NCBI RefSeq assembly: GCF_002833405.1
Contig: NZ_CP025135.1
Coordinates: 2,275,501-2,339,500 of the forward strand
From: Planococcus sp. MB-3u-03
Lineage (GTDB): Bacteria; Bacillota; Bacilli; Bacillales_A; Planococcaceae
Direction of reading: 5' to 3'
DNA length: 64,000 nucleotides
Shown here: positions 24,757-34,148 of the stretch, in pieces
Position numbering within the stretch: the stretch's first letter is position 1
Layout: each line of letters starts with the position of its first letter
Notes under the pieces: model-generated
Database searches by the model: none
What the model was told of the DNA's origin: nothing
The model's input: the letters and a program-made list of their open reading frames with translations, nothing else
Position numbers and translations under genes: made by a program

Positions 24757-25485
24757 TTATTTCTTTTCTTCAGCCAACTCTATGGACGCTAAAGTCGATG
24801 TGATCCAAAATTCTTCCGGATCATCAGGGTTAGCTCGGAACTCACGCTTCACTTCACCGAAACCTTCCACAAAATAATTCCGGTTGATCGAGCCTTCCGA
24901 TTCCTGCTCTAGCACGAAAACGTCTTCAAAATTGCGGTAAGGGGTTTCCAAGCTAGCACCGGTTTCCACTACCGTTGCATCCCCAATTTCTTGATCCTGG
25001 TCAATCGGAAATTCCAGGTAAGTCGAAATCACTTCCAGCGCTTGTAACTCTTCAAAGCTCGCCTCGAAATCTTCGTAGAATTCACCTTCTTGTTTGACCA
25101 GTTCGATGCGGTCATCATGCAAGCGGAACACTTTAAGGCCGACCGTTCCGCCATTGTCTTCATAAATCGCGACGTGATTTGCTTCCATGTAGTCGGTTCT
25201 CAATGTGAACTCAGCAAATTCATTGCCATATCCTTCAAAACGGGCTGTTGAACCATCCTCCAAAAAATAATCGTATGGATCCACGGTGGCAACTTCATCA
25301 TCGTGGCTGTCCCCGCCCGTGCTGTCTTCTGTTTCAGCTTCTGCTTCCGGCTGTTCAACCGTCTCGGTCGTTTCATCCTCCACAGCTGCCTCTTCCGGTT
25401 CTTGCTCCGTGGACATATCCTGTGTGCCGCAGCCCGCAACGGTTAATATGAGTGCGAGCCCTCCCGCACCTACCCAATACTTCAT
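24757..25485 (-). CDS. Lipoprotein of unknown function
   Basis: A 242-residue protein. The signal peptide MKYWVGAGGLALILTVAGC ends in a clear lipobox (Cys19). A long acidic linker rich in Glu, Thr and Asp (residues about 20-70) leads to a domain of roughly 160 residues that looks beta-rich. No family recognised. ATG 25485 follows AAAGGAGG; the longer frame from 25518 would lie over the ribosome site. It is the second gene after the small protein at 25591-25923, or a separate unit. Confidence 0.78.
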   Translation of the reverse strand: MKYWVGAGGLALILTVAGCGTQDMSTEQEPEEAAVEDETTETVEQPEAEAETEDSTGGDSHDDEVATVDPYDYFLEDGSTARFEGYGNEFAEFTLRTDYMEANHVAIYEDNGGTVGLKVFRLHDDRIELVKQEGEFYEDFEASFEELQALEVISTYLEFPIDQDQEIGDATVVETGASLETPYRNFEDVFVLEQESEGSINRNYFVEGFGEVKREFRANPDDPEEFWITSTLASIELAEEKK

Positions 25486-25590
25486 CGACAGTCCTCCTTT
25501 TTTAAAGTTGACGTTCAAACCTGCATATAGTTACCGAATATTCAGTAAATATTTTGCAGAAAAATTGGATGCTGCCATCTCCTCATCCGC

Positions 25591-25923
25591 CTACTTCAGA
25601 TGCAGCGAATCATGGTAGATCGGCTTTAAGTGAATATCATATTCTTTTCTCGCTTCGTTCAAGTCGTAAATATTGCCTGGAAAAGCCGGGTCCTCCAGTT
25701 TTTCGATCTGCTCGTGCACTAAATCAGCAAAATATACACCTACCGCGACACCTTTTGGATATTTGCGCTTTACTTCTTTGACGAAATCCTCCGTCAACAT
25801 TTGATTGAACGCATGATATAGTGCTGCGTTCACAATCGTCAACGAGTCTTTCGTGGCGTATGAAACGACGTAATAGTTTCCGTAATCGTCCTTCAGTAAA
25901 TCTCGCTCTGCTTGAATATCCAT
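25591..25923 (-). CDS. Hypothetical cytoplasmic protein
   Basis: A 110-residue soluble protein, MDIQAERDLLKDDYGNYYVVS and FVKEVKRKYPKGVAVGVYFADL, with mixed charge and no signal or membrane segment. AGGAGGAGAG precedes ATG 25923. I do not recognise a family. It lies about 105 bases upstream of the lipoprotein on the same strand. Confidence 0.65.
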   Translation of the reverse strand: MDIQAERDLLKDDYGNYYVVSYATKDSLTIVNAALYHAFNQMLTEDFVKEVKRKYPKGVAVGVYFADLVHEQIEKLEDPAFPGNIYDLNEARKEYDIHLKPIYHDSLHLK

Positions 25924-26006
25924 CCTCTCTCCTCCTTTTGAAGCTGTTAATTTTCCATACCCTTAGACCGCTTGCCAGAAACGGACTTTCCACATGCCGG
26001 ACATAT

Positions 26007-26041
26007 AAAACGCCCCAACCTTTTCATAAAGGCTGGAGCGT
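26007..26041 (-). terminator. Terminator of the VTC/DUF4956 operon
   Basis: On the minus strand ACGCTCCAGCC pairs with GGTTGGGGCGT (two G-U pairs), then TTTTA. It follows the stop at 26046. Confidence 0.82.
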
Positions 26042-26045
26042 CCGG

Positions 26046-26729
26046 TTAATCGATTGTTTGCGGATATGAGATTGATACTTTTAAATTGGCATTGCGTTCA
26101 CGGATTCGATCGAGCAAATCACGGTCTTTGACACCTGCCTTGTTGCGTATGGCAAATGTATAGAGAATCATCGTGCCGAGATTGGTCGTCTCTACTTGCC
26201 GCAACTTGAATTCCTCGGTTTGCTCAACCAAAATATCATCCAATAATTGTTCATCATTCAAGTTTTCCGGAACCATTACTTTCAGCATCTGAGTGCTGCG
26301 CCCTTGGCCGTAATTGCTTTTAAACAGCAAGTAGAAAACAGCAGAAGCAAACAGCGTCAGCGCAATCGCCAATTGAAACTGGAACAGGCCGGCAGTCATC
26401 CCGACACAAAGCCCGAAGAAAATATAGGCGATGTCTTTCGCATTCGTTACAGCGCTGCGAAAGCGGATCAACGAAAATACCGCAAACAAACCGAATGCCA
26501 CGCCTGCATTGCCGCTGACTACATTCATGACGACCGATACGACTACGCTCATCATGACGATTGTATGGACGAAATCCTGCGAGTACGTTTCACCGGAAAA
26601 CGTCAGTTGATACACTTGAGTGATGATTAAACTCAAAACGAGCGCAATCACCATCGCGAACAAGCTCATCCATATTGTCGATTCCCCGGTCTCTGTATTC
26701 ACTGCAAATAAATCATTGATCATATCCAT
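26046..26729 (-). CDS. DUF4956 family membrane protein
   Basis: A 227-residue protein with an N-terminal block of four hydrophobic helices (from SLFAMVIALVLSLIITQVYQL to LAIALTLFASAVFYLLF) and the typical loop FAVFSLIRFRSAVTNAKDIAYIFFGLCVGM, then a cytoplasmic ferredoxin-like C terminus. Proteins of this family commonly sit next to VTC-domain proteins, as here. ATG 26729 follows AGGAGG and overlaps the VTC gene by 17 bases. The molecular role is unknown; a link to polyphosphate or cell-surface processes is inferred from family context. Confidence 0.9.
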   Translation of the reverse strand: MDMINDLFAVNTETGESTIWMSLFAMVIALVLSLIITQVYQLTFSGETYSQDFVHTIVMMSVVVSVVMNVVSGNAGVAFGLFAVFSLIRFRSAVTNAKDIAYIFFGLCVGMTAGLFQFQLAIALTLFASAVFYLLFKSNYGQGRSTQMLKVMVPENLNDEQLLDDILVEQTEEFKLRQVETTNLGTMILYTFAIRNKAGVKDRDLLDRIRERNANLKVSISYPQTID

Positions 26730-27479
26730 TAGAATGCCCTCCTAAAGTTGTTTGTTCGATTTCGGTTTTCTTGAACTCCCCGTTTGACAAGAGTTCCGTG
26801 CTCGTGCAAAACTTCGATGCACTGCGCTGTTCGCAGTCTAACTCCTGCAGTATGCGCACCAGCCAAAGCGGTACACTATGGTCGACTTTTACTTCCATGA
26901 CCACCAAATCAGGATCGATGAAATGTTGTCCGTATGGGCCTTTCTCCAATTGCAATTCGTCTTTCCGGCAGCGTAAATTAAAATCGAACGTGATGCGCAG
27001 ATTGCTGTCATCTGTTCCATGCATCGCATGCCGGTCGTAAGCGACGACCATCGCGGGTTGGAGCCGGTAGAAGCGGCGGAAATAATCGATTTCCCGCAGC
27101 ACTTGCGGATTGGATGTCTCATACTCATCGAGTGTGCAAGTATCCGCTTCCAAATAGCGGTAAGCTTCGCATAACGGCATCGTCAATCTGCGCTTATGGA
27201 CAACATTTTATGCTTTTGCTTTACTTCAAAAAGCGGTGCCGTTCGGGTCGGTATGGTCGTAAACCCTTAAGCGCAGTTTCTGCCGATACTTCAGTTTTGT
27301 TTTGTCTCAAAATAAATATCCTTCTCGGCATTATCAAAATATAAGCTGCTGACCGTGTACCACCCATTCTCCCCGTTCTGGTCGTTGCGCATATGATGAC
27401 TTAGTTTTCTTTCAAACTCGTACTGCGTTGTCGTAATCAAATACTTTTGTTCACGCCTGCTGAAAATCTCAATAGCCAT
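26713..27479 (-). pseudogene. VTC-domain (polyphosphate polymerase-like) protein, frame broken three times
   Basis: The N-terminal frame MAIEIFSRREQKYLITTTQYEF and the C-terminal frame (MPLCEAYRYLEADTCTLDEY, DPDLVVMEVKVDHSVPLWLV) are parts of one VTC-type protein of about 256 residues. Adding one base at each of 27295-27298, 27228-27232 and 27206-27209 recovers ETKQKLKYRQKLRLRVY and AFFEVKQKHKNVVHKRR, the basic-residue strands of the family tunnel. Catalytic polymerase activity is not proven for bacterial members. ATG 27479 has GGAGGAGGG upstream. The breaks look like consensus deletions. Confidence 0.8.
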
Positions 27480-27673
27480 AGTATTCCCTCCTCCAACTTT
27501 CATTTTTGATTAGCTATAAACTGAGTATAGCCATGGTTACTGAGAAACTACTGAGACCATTCTGAGAATTTACTGAGAGAATAAATGGATCATATAGCAA
27601 AATAAATACAGCACTCACGATGTCAAACAGCAAAAATCCACCCAGCTTTTTAATAGGCCAAGTGGACAAAAGT

Positions 27674-28819
27674 TCAACTATTGAGCTGTACGAAATCACC
27701 GAATAATGAAATGAGCAGCAAACTGACCGCTCCGACAGATAACGCTGCAATCAATCCGATATAAAAGGCCTCAAGCCCATGCCGCGAAATATTTTCAAGT
27801 TCGTGGATAAGCCGACCCCTGCCATGGCAATCCCGAGCATATAGGTCGAACCGAACGAACTCCAAAGCTATAGAAATTTTCCCAACCGTCGGCACTGAAA
27901 AATCCGAACGCTTCACCCCGGAAGCAAGCGTAGCGTCTCCCATTGTCCGGATAAAAGATAAGAACAAAAACCCAAGAATGAAGAACGGAAACAATTTATA
28001 CCATTTCGGCATATTTCCGCTGACGCGCCCTTCACTGCGGAAAAACAAATACGCAATCAACGGGATCACGACAATGATAAACAGATTGCGCGTCAATTTG
28101 GTGATGGTCGCCACATCGAGCGCCAATGTCGAGCCGTACATTTGTTCATACATGAGTGCGGCACCCGTTACTTGTGCTGTATCGTGTATGGCGGTTCCGA
28201 GAAACAGCCCAGCTTTGATTGGCTCATCGGCAAAAAAGAAATGCGCCAAATACGGGTAAAACAACATGCCGAGCAAACCGAAAATGGTGATATTGGCGAC
28301 TGCGTAGGAAATTTCATTTTCCTTGGCACGGATGACCGGTGCCGTCGCCATGATCGCCGTTACACCGCAAATGCCGGTGCCGTTTGCTATCAATGCGCCG
28401 AGACGATTTGACTGCCCGAATTGTTTCGTGAAAAACAAAGTAACGCCGATGCCGACAGAAATACAGGCAATTATGAGCGGCAGCCCCCAAGCCCCAAGCG
28501 TCAGGGCCTCTGTCAAACTCAAGCGCAACCCGAGCAGGATGATGCCGATCCGCAGCGCATATTTCACCGCAAAGCCGACGCCTTCTATAAAGATATCTTG
28601 TAAACCGATCGTATTGCGGATGAGGATGCCGAGCAGGATTGCAACAAATATTCCAGAAACTGGGCTTTTGCCGCCTTCCGGCAAGAGACCGATTGCACCA
28701 AGTGCAACCCCAATGGCATCCGCACCATAAATTCCAACGATAATGACCACTAAACAAATGGCCAGGCCGGGAAGCAGCCTGACCATTCGATGAATTTCCG
28801 TGTATTGTGACACACTCAT
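27674..28819 (-). CDS. YeiH/UPF0324 family membrane transporter, with a scrambled internal segment
   Basis: About 381 residues with ten or so hydrophobic helices. LLPEGGKSPVSGIFVAILLGILIRNT, IANGTGICGVTAIMATAPVIRAKENE and FLGTAIHDTAQVTGAALMY are hallmarks of the family, thought to export sulfite/sulfate or similar anions. Between about 27860 and 27775 the correct protein (GSTYMLGIAMAGVGLSTNLK) is in another frame. Two breaks that cancel, at about 27861-27868 and 27772-27773, leave the outer frame open, so an automatic annotation would look intact while about 30 residues are wrong. RBS GGAG and ATG 28819. Confidence 0.88.
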   Translation of the reverse strand: MSVSQYTEIHRMVRLLPGLAICLVVIIVGIYGADAIGVALGAIGLLPEGGKSPVSGIFVAILLGILIRNTIGLQDIFIEGVGFAVKYALRIGIILLGLRLSLTEALTLGAWGLPLIIACISVGIGVTLFFTKQFGQSNRLGALIANGTGICGVTAIMATAPVIRAKENEISYAVANITIFGLLGMLFYPYLAHFFFADEPIKAGLFLGTAIHDTAQVTGAALMYEQMYGSTLALDVATITKLTRNLFIIVVIPLIAYLFFRSEGRVSGNMPKWYKLFPFFILGFLFLSFIRTMGDATLASGVKRSDFSVPTVGKISIALEFVRFDLYARDCHGRGRLIHELENISRHGLEAFYIGLIAALSVGAVSLLLISLFGDFVQLNS

Positions 28820-28889
28820 CTGCTCCTTGCGAACCGTCTTTTATATCGTACTTATCGTACCACCAAAAAGCGGGTCCGTCTAAGGGAGC

Positions 28890-30092
28890 TTACTTTAAAA
28901 TTTCTTCAATCAAATGAATGATGCGCTCTTGCTTGATCGGTTCCAAATCGGAACCCGACGGCAAGCAGAGCCCTTGTTCGAATAATTTCTCGCTGACGGC
29001 TGTTTTGCCATGTGCATTATGTGAGTAGAATTTGCAGCCTGCAAACAAGGGCTGCAGATGAAGCGGCTTCCAGACACGGCGCGATTCGATATTTTGCGAT
29101 TCCAGCCATTCGCGGATAGCATCAGGCGACCGGTCGATTCGAGTTGGATCGAGCAGCAAAACCGTCAGCCAGCGATTCGAGCGCGTGCCTTCGAGTTCAG
29201 GCTGGAATTTCACCGCTTCGTGCTTGCTGAGCGCGGAAAAATAGCGGCTGAAGACAGCTCGGCGGGCCGACACACGCAACTCGATCGCTTCAAGCTGCGC
29301 TCGCCCGATGCCTGCCAACACATTGCTCATCCGATAATTATAGCCGACGCGGCTATGTTCATAAAATGGGGCATCGTCTTTCGCCTGGGAGGCGAGAAAT
29401 CTTGCTTGCGCCACGCCTTTGCGGTCGTTCGACACCAGCATGCCGCCTCCGGATGTCGTGATAATCTTATTGCCGTTGAATGAATAAATGCCATATGTCC
29501 CGAGACTTCCGGTTTTTTTCCCTTTATAAGTGGATCCGAGCGATTCCGCTGCATCTTCGATGACCGGCACCCCGTAATGATCACAAAGGGCAATGAGTTC
29601 ATCCATGCGGGCGCTTTGTCCATAAATATGTACAATGATCACCGCTTTTGGAAGTTTGCCCTCTTGTTCTGCAGCTGCGAATGCTTTTTGCAGCGCCCAC
29701 GGAGACATATTCCACGTTTCTTCTTCCGAATCGATAAAAACAGGCTCCGCCCCAGCGTAGAGGATCGGATTGGCACTTGCCACAAACGTCAAACTGGAAC
29801 AGAATACACGGTCTCCTTTTCCGATTCCCAGCAACTGCAACGCCAGATGGATCGCGGCAGTCCCCGAAGATAAAGCCGCTGCCGCCTGTGTCGTAGCATA
29901 CGCAGCCATTTCCGCTTCGAACTGGTTGACATTCGCCCCCATCGGCGCAATCCAATTGGACTCGAACGCCTCGCTGATATACTTCTGCTCATTCCCTGTC
30001 ATATGCGGGGCAGAAAGAAAAATCCTATCGCCTGTTTCTTTAACCGGAACCGGAAACGGCACAACCGATGCTCCTGTATCCTGTCGAATGTT
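28890..30092 (-). CDS. DegT/DnrJ/EryC1-type sugar aminotransferase
   Basis: A 400-residue PLP enzyme that adds an amino group to a nucleotide-linked keto sugar. The PLP-binding region is YSFNGNKIITTSGGGML (Lys), with EDAAESLGSTYKGKKTGSLG upstream. ALSSGTAAIHLALQLLGIG marks the phosphate site. Its likely partner is the 4,6-dehydratase two genes upstream, a PglF-PglE-type pair making a 4-amino-trideoxy sugar. ATG 30092 follows AGGAGG. It overlaps no gene but lies 35 bases after the CapK-like gene. Confidence 0.92.
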   Translation of the reverse strand, partial: NIRQDTGASVVPFPVPVKETGDRIFLSAPHMTGNEQKYISEAFESNWIAPMGANVNQFEAEMAAYATTQAAAALSSGTAAIHLALQLLGIGKGDRVFCSSLTFVASANPILYAGAEPVFIDSEEETWNMSPWALQKAFAAAEQEGKLPKAVIIVHIYGQSARMDELIALCDHYGVPVIEDAAESLGSTYKGKKTGSLGTYGIYSFNGNKIITTSGGGMLVSNDRKGVAQARFLASQAKDDAPFYEHSRVGYNYRMSNVLAGIGRAQLEAIELRVSARRAVFSRYFSALSKHEAVKFQPELEGTRSNRWLTVLLLDPTRIDRSPDAIREWLESQNIESRRVWKPLHLQPLFAGCKFYSHNAHGKTAVSEKLFEQGLCLPSGSDLEPIKQERIIHLIEEILK

Positions 30093-30127
30093 CATGTACA
30101 ACAGCCTCCTCTTATTCATCGGCACGT

Positions 30128-31516
30128 TCAGTCCATGCCGTAATCGCTTTGGCAAGTCCGTGGAACTTGCAGATTATTGATGATCAATCCGGCAGGCCCC
30201 ATTTCTTCCGACGGGCTAGTTGAGCGGCCTCTCACCGTAAAACTCATGTCTTCGCCGAATATGCCGGCCATTTCCTGGACAATATCTCGCTCAAGTTCTT
30301 TAGGGATAAACTCGGTTCCGCTGAGCCAGACTTCAATTGCATCTACTGAATTTTGGACAAATTGCATCGAAGGCGCCGCTTGCTGAAATTTCTCCTGCAC
30401 AGTCGCCATATACAAACTGGTCACCCGCCCCCTGCTCCTGGATTGTAAAAAAGCGGAGATTGGCTTAAATGGCTTGCGGACTACCGGATGTGCGCTTCCG
30501 CATGGGCAAGGGCAGTGCACCGGCATCCACTGGTCTTTGATCTTCAGCCGGATCAGCGGCGTCCCTTTTGTATGGAAGCGAGTCAGCAGAACTTCACCAT
30601 TCTCATTAAACTCCATCACCCCTGTCCGCATATTGAAATGCAGATTCCCGACAGCGCATTCCGAAAGAAATGGAGAGCGTTCAGTTTTCATGCTCCACCG
30701 GCGGACAGAACAACCGAATGCGCTCTCGATTTCCAATCGCTCGCTGTCGGACAACATTTCCGTTTCCACAAAAACGGCAATGGCCTGAAAATCCAGTAGA
30801 AGGCGTTGGTCGTTGATGTAACGGGCTAGCTCTAGAATCGCTTCGGATAAACCATCGACGAAATCAGGACGGAAACCATTCAGGTTCCGCACCACTGCCG
30901 AGAGAAACGGCTCCGTGCAATGATGGGCTGAATACAGGCGTTGGTTGAGATAGTAAATATCGCGCCAGAACGCCCCTTCTTTTTGGCCGAGTGGAACAAA
31001 ATCCCCGTGGTAGAATGTCGCGCGTTTCATGTCCAGATTGATGGCACCATGCTGCTTCTTGAAATGGTCAACTGCCGCCGTTTGTTTTTGCAGATCCAAA
31101 CTGCTCAGCCATAAACGGGGCAATTTGCCTGTGACTGAAGCTTCTGTTTCCCCTTTGTTCCGCCGGGCAACTTGCGTACGGATTTCATCAATGCGTTCAT
31201 TGAAGAGCTCTTCTTCGATTACCGGAAGTTGCCGCAAATCACTGGCAAATCGAATATCAGCCAAATCGCTTCCATACAAATCCTGATAAAATGCGCTATG
31301 CTCGGCGGCATAACGGAGCAGCGAGCGCAGTTCGAGGTTCTGGTATCGCTCTTCTGACTGCCGGTCATTCTCGTCCATGCCCGAAAGTTGGTGAAGAAAG
31401 CGGTAATAGCCCATACCGTATCGTTTGCGTGAATTGGCGTATTCACGAAAACTGAGCAGCAAATTTTGGAGGTAAATAGGAGAATTCCCATACAGTTCCG
31501 TTGATAGCAGTTTCAC
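30128..31516 (-). CDS. CapK/phenylacetate-CoA-ligase-like adenylate-forming protein
   Basis: A 462-residue protein distantly related to the PaaK/CapK group found in capsule clusters. Recognisable parts include the N-terminal helix bundle (LRSLLRYAAEHSAFYQDLYG) and a Cys cluster HCPCPCGSAHPVVRK. The ATP-binding core motifs are weak, so activity as a ligase is uncertain; it may be a transferase or tailoring enzyme for the surface polysaccharide. GTG 31516 has GGGGGG upstream. It sits between the dehydratase and the aminotransferase. Confidence 0.68.
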   Translation of the reverse strand: MKLLSTELYGNSPIYLQNLLLSFREYANSRKRYGMGYYRFLHQLSGMDENDRQSEERYQNLELRSLLRYAAEHSAFYQDLYGSDLADIRFASDLRQLPVIEEELFNERIDEIRTQVARRNKGETEASVTGKLPRLWLSSLDLQKQTAAVDHFKKQHGAINLDMKRATFYHGDFVPLGQKEGAFWRDIYYLNQRLYSAHHCTEPFLSAVVRNLNGFRPDFVDGLSEAILELARYINDQRLLLDFQAIAVFVETEMLSDSERLEIESAFGCSVRRWSMKTERSPFLSECAVGNLHFNMRTGVMEFNENGEVLLTRFHTKGTPLIRLKIKDQWMPVHCPCPCGSAHPVVRKPFKPISAFLQSRSRGRVTSLYMATVQEKFQQAAPSMQFVQNSVDAIEVWLSGTEFIPKELERDIVQEMAGIFGEDMSFTVRGRSTSPSEEMGPAGLIINNLQVPRTCQSDYGMD

Positions 31517-31553
31517 TTGGCATCCCCCCTGCGCTTGTAGGCAGAAACTGTAA

Positions 31554-33413
31554 TCAGGCCATTCCTCCTTCGATTTTCCATTCTTCTTGCCATGCCGGTT
31601 CTTTCGCTTTTTCTTCTTTCGGGCGGTTCGCCAGCTTCAATAAAGTATCGCGGATTTCCTGTTCTTCCATTTCGGGAAGCTTCTTCAAAATCCGGCTGAC
31701 TTCAACTTGGCTGATCGGAGTGGCTTTTCCGATATGGATTTTCGCAAACACTTTTTCCGATTGGATTTCACTAGGATCCAGCAATTCTTCGTAGAGCTTT
31801 TCACCTGGCCGCATGCCCGTATACTTGATTTGGATTTCATCTTCTTCAAAGCCGGACAAACGGATCATATTGCGTGCCAAGTCGACGATTTTTACCGGTT
31901 CTCCCATATCCAATACGAACACTTCACCGCCTGATGCAAGCATGCCGGCCTGTATTACCAAGCGGGAAGCTTCCGGGATCGTCATGAAATAGCGGGTCAT
32001 TTTCGGATCGGTAATAGTGACTGGGCCGCCTTTTGCGATTTGTTCACGGAATAGCGGCACGACACTGCCTCTCGAACCGAGAACGTTGCCGAAACGCACT
32101 GCAGCGAATGTAGTATCGGAAGAAACCGCTAAGTTTTGGACGATCATTTCCGCAAACCGCTTTGAAGCGCCCATGATATTCGGCGGATTGACAGCTTTGT
32201 CAGTGGAAATCATGACGAAGTTGCCGACCCCGTGGCGATCTGCCGCTTCCGCCACATTTTTCGTCCCGAAAATATTGTTTTTCACCGCTTCAAGCGGATT
32301 CGCTTCCATTAAAGGCACATGCTTATGGGCAGCGGCGTGATAAATGATATCCGGCTTGAATTTGCCGACCATTTCGAAGATCCGTTCGCGGTCCTGTATA
32401 TCGGCGATAATTGGGACGATGTCGATTTCTTTCGGCACTTTCGAACGCAACTCCCGGTCGATCGTGTAAATCGAGTTTTCACCATGGCCGAGCAGCAGCA
32501 GTCGTGCAGGCTTAAAAACACTGATCTGGCGGCAGATTTCCGAACCGATCGATCCACCGGCGCCGGTGACCATAATGCTTTTGCCTTCGATTTTTTCAGT
32601 CAAGGCTTCCATATCCAGCCGAACTTCTTCACGGCCGAGAAGATCCTCGATTTTCACATCCCGGATATCGCTGACTTTGACTTTTCCGACCATCAAATCT
32701 TCAATTCGCGGAATGGTCTGTACTTTAAGGCCGGTTTCGATGCACAGTTTTGTCACTTCCGCCATTTCCTTTTTCGACAGCGATGGAATGGCGATGACAA
32801 TCTGGTCAATCTCGTTATGGGCAGCCAATCGCGGAATCTCCGAAATCGGCCCAGCCACTCCTAATCCGAAAATTTCCAGACCCCATTTTGTACGGTCATC
32901 GTCGATAAAAAGAATCGGCTTTCTCCCCCACTGCGGATTCTGCTTCATCTGACGGACAATCATACGGCCAGCTTCCCCCGCGCCGACAACGATCGTTCGG
33001 CTCAATTGGCCTTCGCTTTTGCGCGGTTCGCGTTCATGGTAAAGGCGGAATGAAAAACGCGATGCCCCGAGAAACAGAATGAGGAACATCCATGTCAGCG
33101 CCAGGATCCGGACAAACACCCCGCCCGTCTGGATATATTGCATGACAGTCGCCACGAACATCGTCAAAGTGACCGCTTTAACGATCGATTTCAACTCATG
33201 GACCGAAGCGTAAGCCCATACTTTCCGGTAAAGCCCGTAATGCCAGGCAAAGGAATGATGAGCGATGAACAAAGTGATCGTCATGAGCAGCAGCAGCCGG
33301 TTCGACATGATGTTGTCGAATGGCAGCAAAAACAAATAACAGAGATACGTTGCTGAGAGGATGATCAGCGAGTCGATTAAGAACAATGAAGTATAGCGTC
33401 TAGTAATCGTCAT
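31554..33413 (-). CDS. Nucleotide-sugar 4,6-dehydratase/epimerase, PglF/CapD/EpsC type
   Basis: A 619-residue membrane enzyme. Four hydrophobic helices occupy about residues 1-115. A first Rossmann-like region, with RTIVVGAGEAGRMIVRQM, is followed by the catalytic SDR domain: NAD motif VTGAGGSIGSEICRQ, and KAVNPPNIMGASKRFAEMIV with the active Lys/Met variation of this subfamily. It makes a keto-deoxy sugar, probably from UDP-GlcNAc, feeding the downstream aminotransferase. RBS AAGGAG with ATG 33413. Confidence 0.93.
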   Translation of the reverse strand: MTITRRYTSLFLIDSLIILSATYLCYLFLLPFDNIMSNRLLLLMTITLFIAHHSFAWHYGLYRKVWAYASVHELKSIVKAVTLTMFVATVMQYIQTGGVFVRILALTWMFLILFLGASRFSFRLYHEREPRKSEGQLSRTIVVGAGEAGRMIVRQMKQNPQWGRKPILFIDDDRTKWGLEIFGLGVAGPISEIPRLAAHNEIDQIVIAIPSLSKKEMAEVTKLCIETGLKVQTIPRIEDLMVGKVKVSDIRDVKIEDLLGREEVRLDMEALTEKIEGKSIMVTGAGGSIGSEICRQISVFKPARLLLLGHGENSIYTIDRELRSKVPKEIDIVPIIADIQDRERIFEMVGKFKPDIIYHAAAHKHVPLMEANPLEAVKNNIFGTKNVAEAADRHGVGNFVMISTDKAVNPPNIMGASKRFAEMIVQNLAVSSDTTFAAVRFGNVLGSRGSVVPLFREQIAKGGPVTITDPKMTRYFMTIPEASRLVIQAGMLASGGEVFVLDMGEPVKIVDLARNMIRLSGFEEDEIQIKYTGMRPGEKLYEELLDPSEIQSEKVFAKIHIGKATPISQVEVSRILKKLPEMEEQEIRDTLLKLANRPKEEKAKEPAWQEEWKIEGGMA

Positions 33414-33449
33414 GTCATTAGCTCCTTCACCTCGCGCAGGTACCGCTTA

Positions 33450-34148
33450 TTAATTGTATTCATGGCTGTAATAATGGTCCTTGCTGAGTTTGTAATTATT
33501 CATCACGACTCCAACGATATAGGCTCTAGAAGTCGCTAAACTGTCCCGAGCTTTGATCGCGCTTTGCTTCTCGGTTTTTCCGGTATTGACGACGAGTACT
33601 GTGCCGTCGCATTTATTCGCCAGGATCTTGGAATCCGTTACCGACAGAATCGGCGGCGAGTCGAAGATGATCAAATCGTAGCGCTCCTTCATCTCAGCGA
33701 CCAATTGATCCAGCATCGGCGAATCCAGCAGTTCTGCCGGATTGTGCGGAATCTGCCCTGATGTCAACAGCTCCAGGCCGCGAATGCCGCTGTCGCGGAC
33801 ACTTTGCTCGAGCTCTCCTTTACCAACCAGTAAGTTCGACAAGCCGATGTGGTTGTTCAAATTGAAGGTGTGATGCAAAGTCGGCTTGCGCATATCGGCA
33901 TCGACAAGCAGCACCTTTTTCCCGGATTCTGCAAACACGACCGCCATATTGGCTGAAGTCGTCGATTTCCCTTCTTCTTTCGAAGCGGAAGTGAACAATA
34001 AAGTCTTCATTTCATTGCCAGGCAAAGAAAAATTGATGGTCGTGCGGATCGTGCGGTATTGTTCGCTGATCACCGAGTTCGGTTTAATACGTGCTACCAA
34101 CTTTCGGGCGAGCGGCCGTTTTGACGCTGTCTGATTCAACATTCTCAT
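33450..34148 (-). CDS. BY-type tyrosine kinase, CpsD/CapB/EpsB family
   Basis: A 232-residue cytoplasmic kinase that phosphorylates itself and capsule proteins. Walker A is SASKEEGKSTTSANMA, Walker A' is VLLVDADMRKPT, and Walker B is DLIIFDSPPILSVTDS. The C terminus is a short Tyr cluster (DHYYSHEYN), the autophosphorylation tail. ATG 34148 or 34142 begins 59-65 bases inside the chain-length gene, a long overlap; a start further in cannot be excluded. It needs the activator domain of the neighbouring Wzz-like protein. Confidence 0.92.
   Translation of the reverse strand: MRMLNQTASKRPLARKLVARIKPNSVISEQYRTIRTTINFSLPGNEMKTLLFTSASKEEGKSTTSANMAVVFAESGKKVLLVDADMRKPTLHHTFNLNNHIGLSNLLVGKGELEQSVRDSGIRGLELLTSGQIPHNPAELLDSPMLDQLVAEMKERYDLIIFDSPPILSVTDSKILANKCDGTVLVVNTGKTEKQSAIKARDSLATSRAYIVGVVMNNYKLSKDHYYSHEYN

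Noticed and set aside
27514..27750. Minus-strand open frame of 78 codons between the VTC and YeiH-type genes.
   Set aside because: It overlaps the end of the YeiH-type gene in another frame, and its translation is low-complexity with no plausible start context.
34084..34148. The 65-base overlap of the chain-length and kinase genes considered as another frameshift.
   Set aside because: Both termini read like normal family ends and no single-base repair gives a better join, so the overlap is kept.
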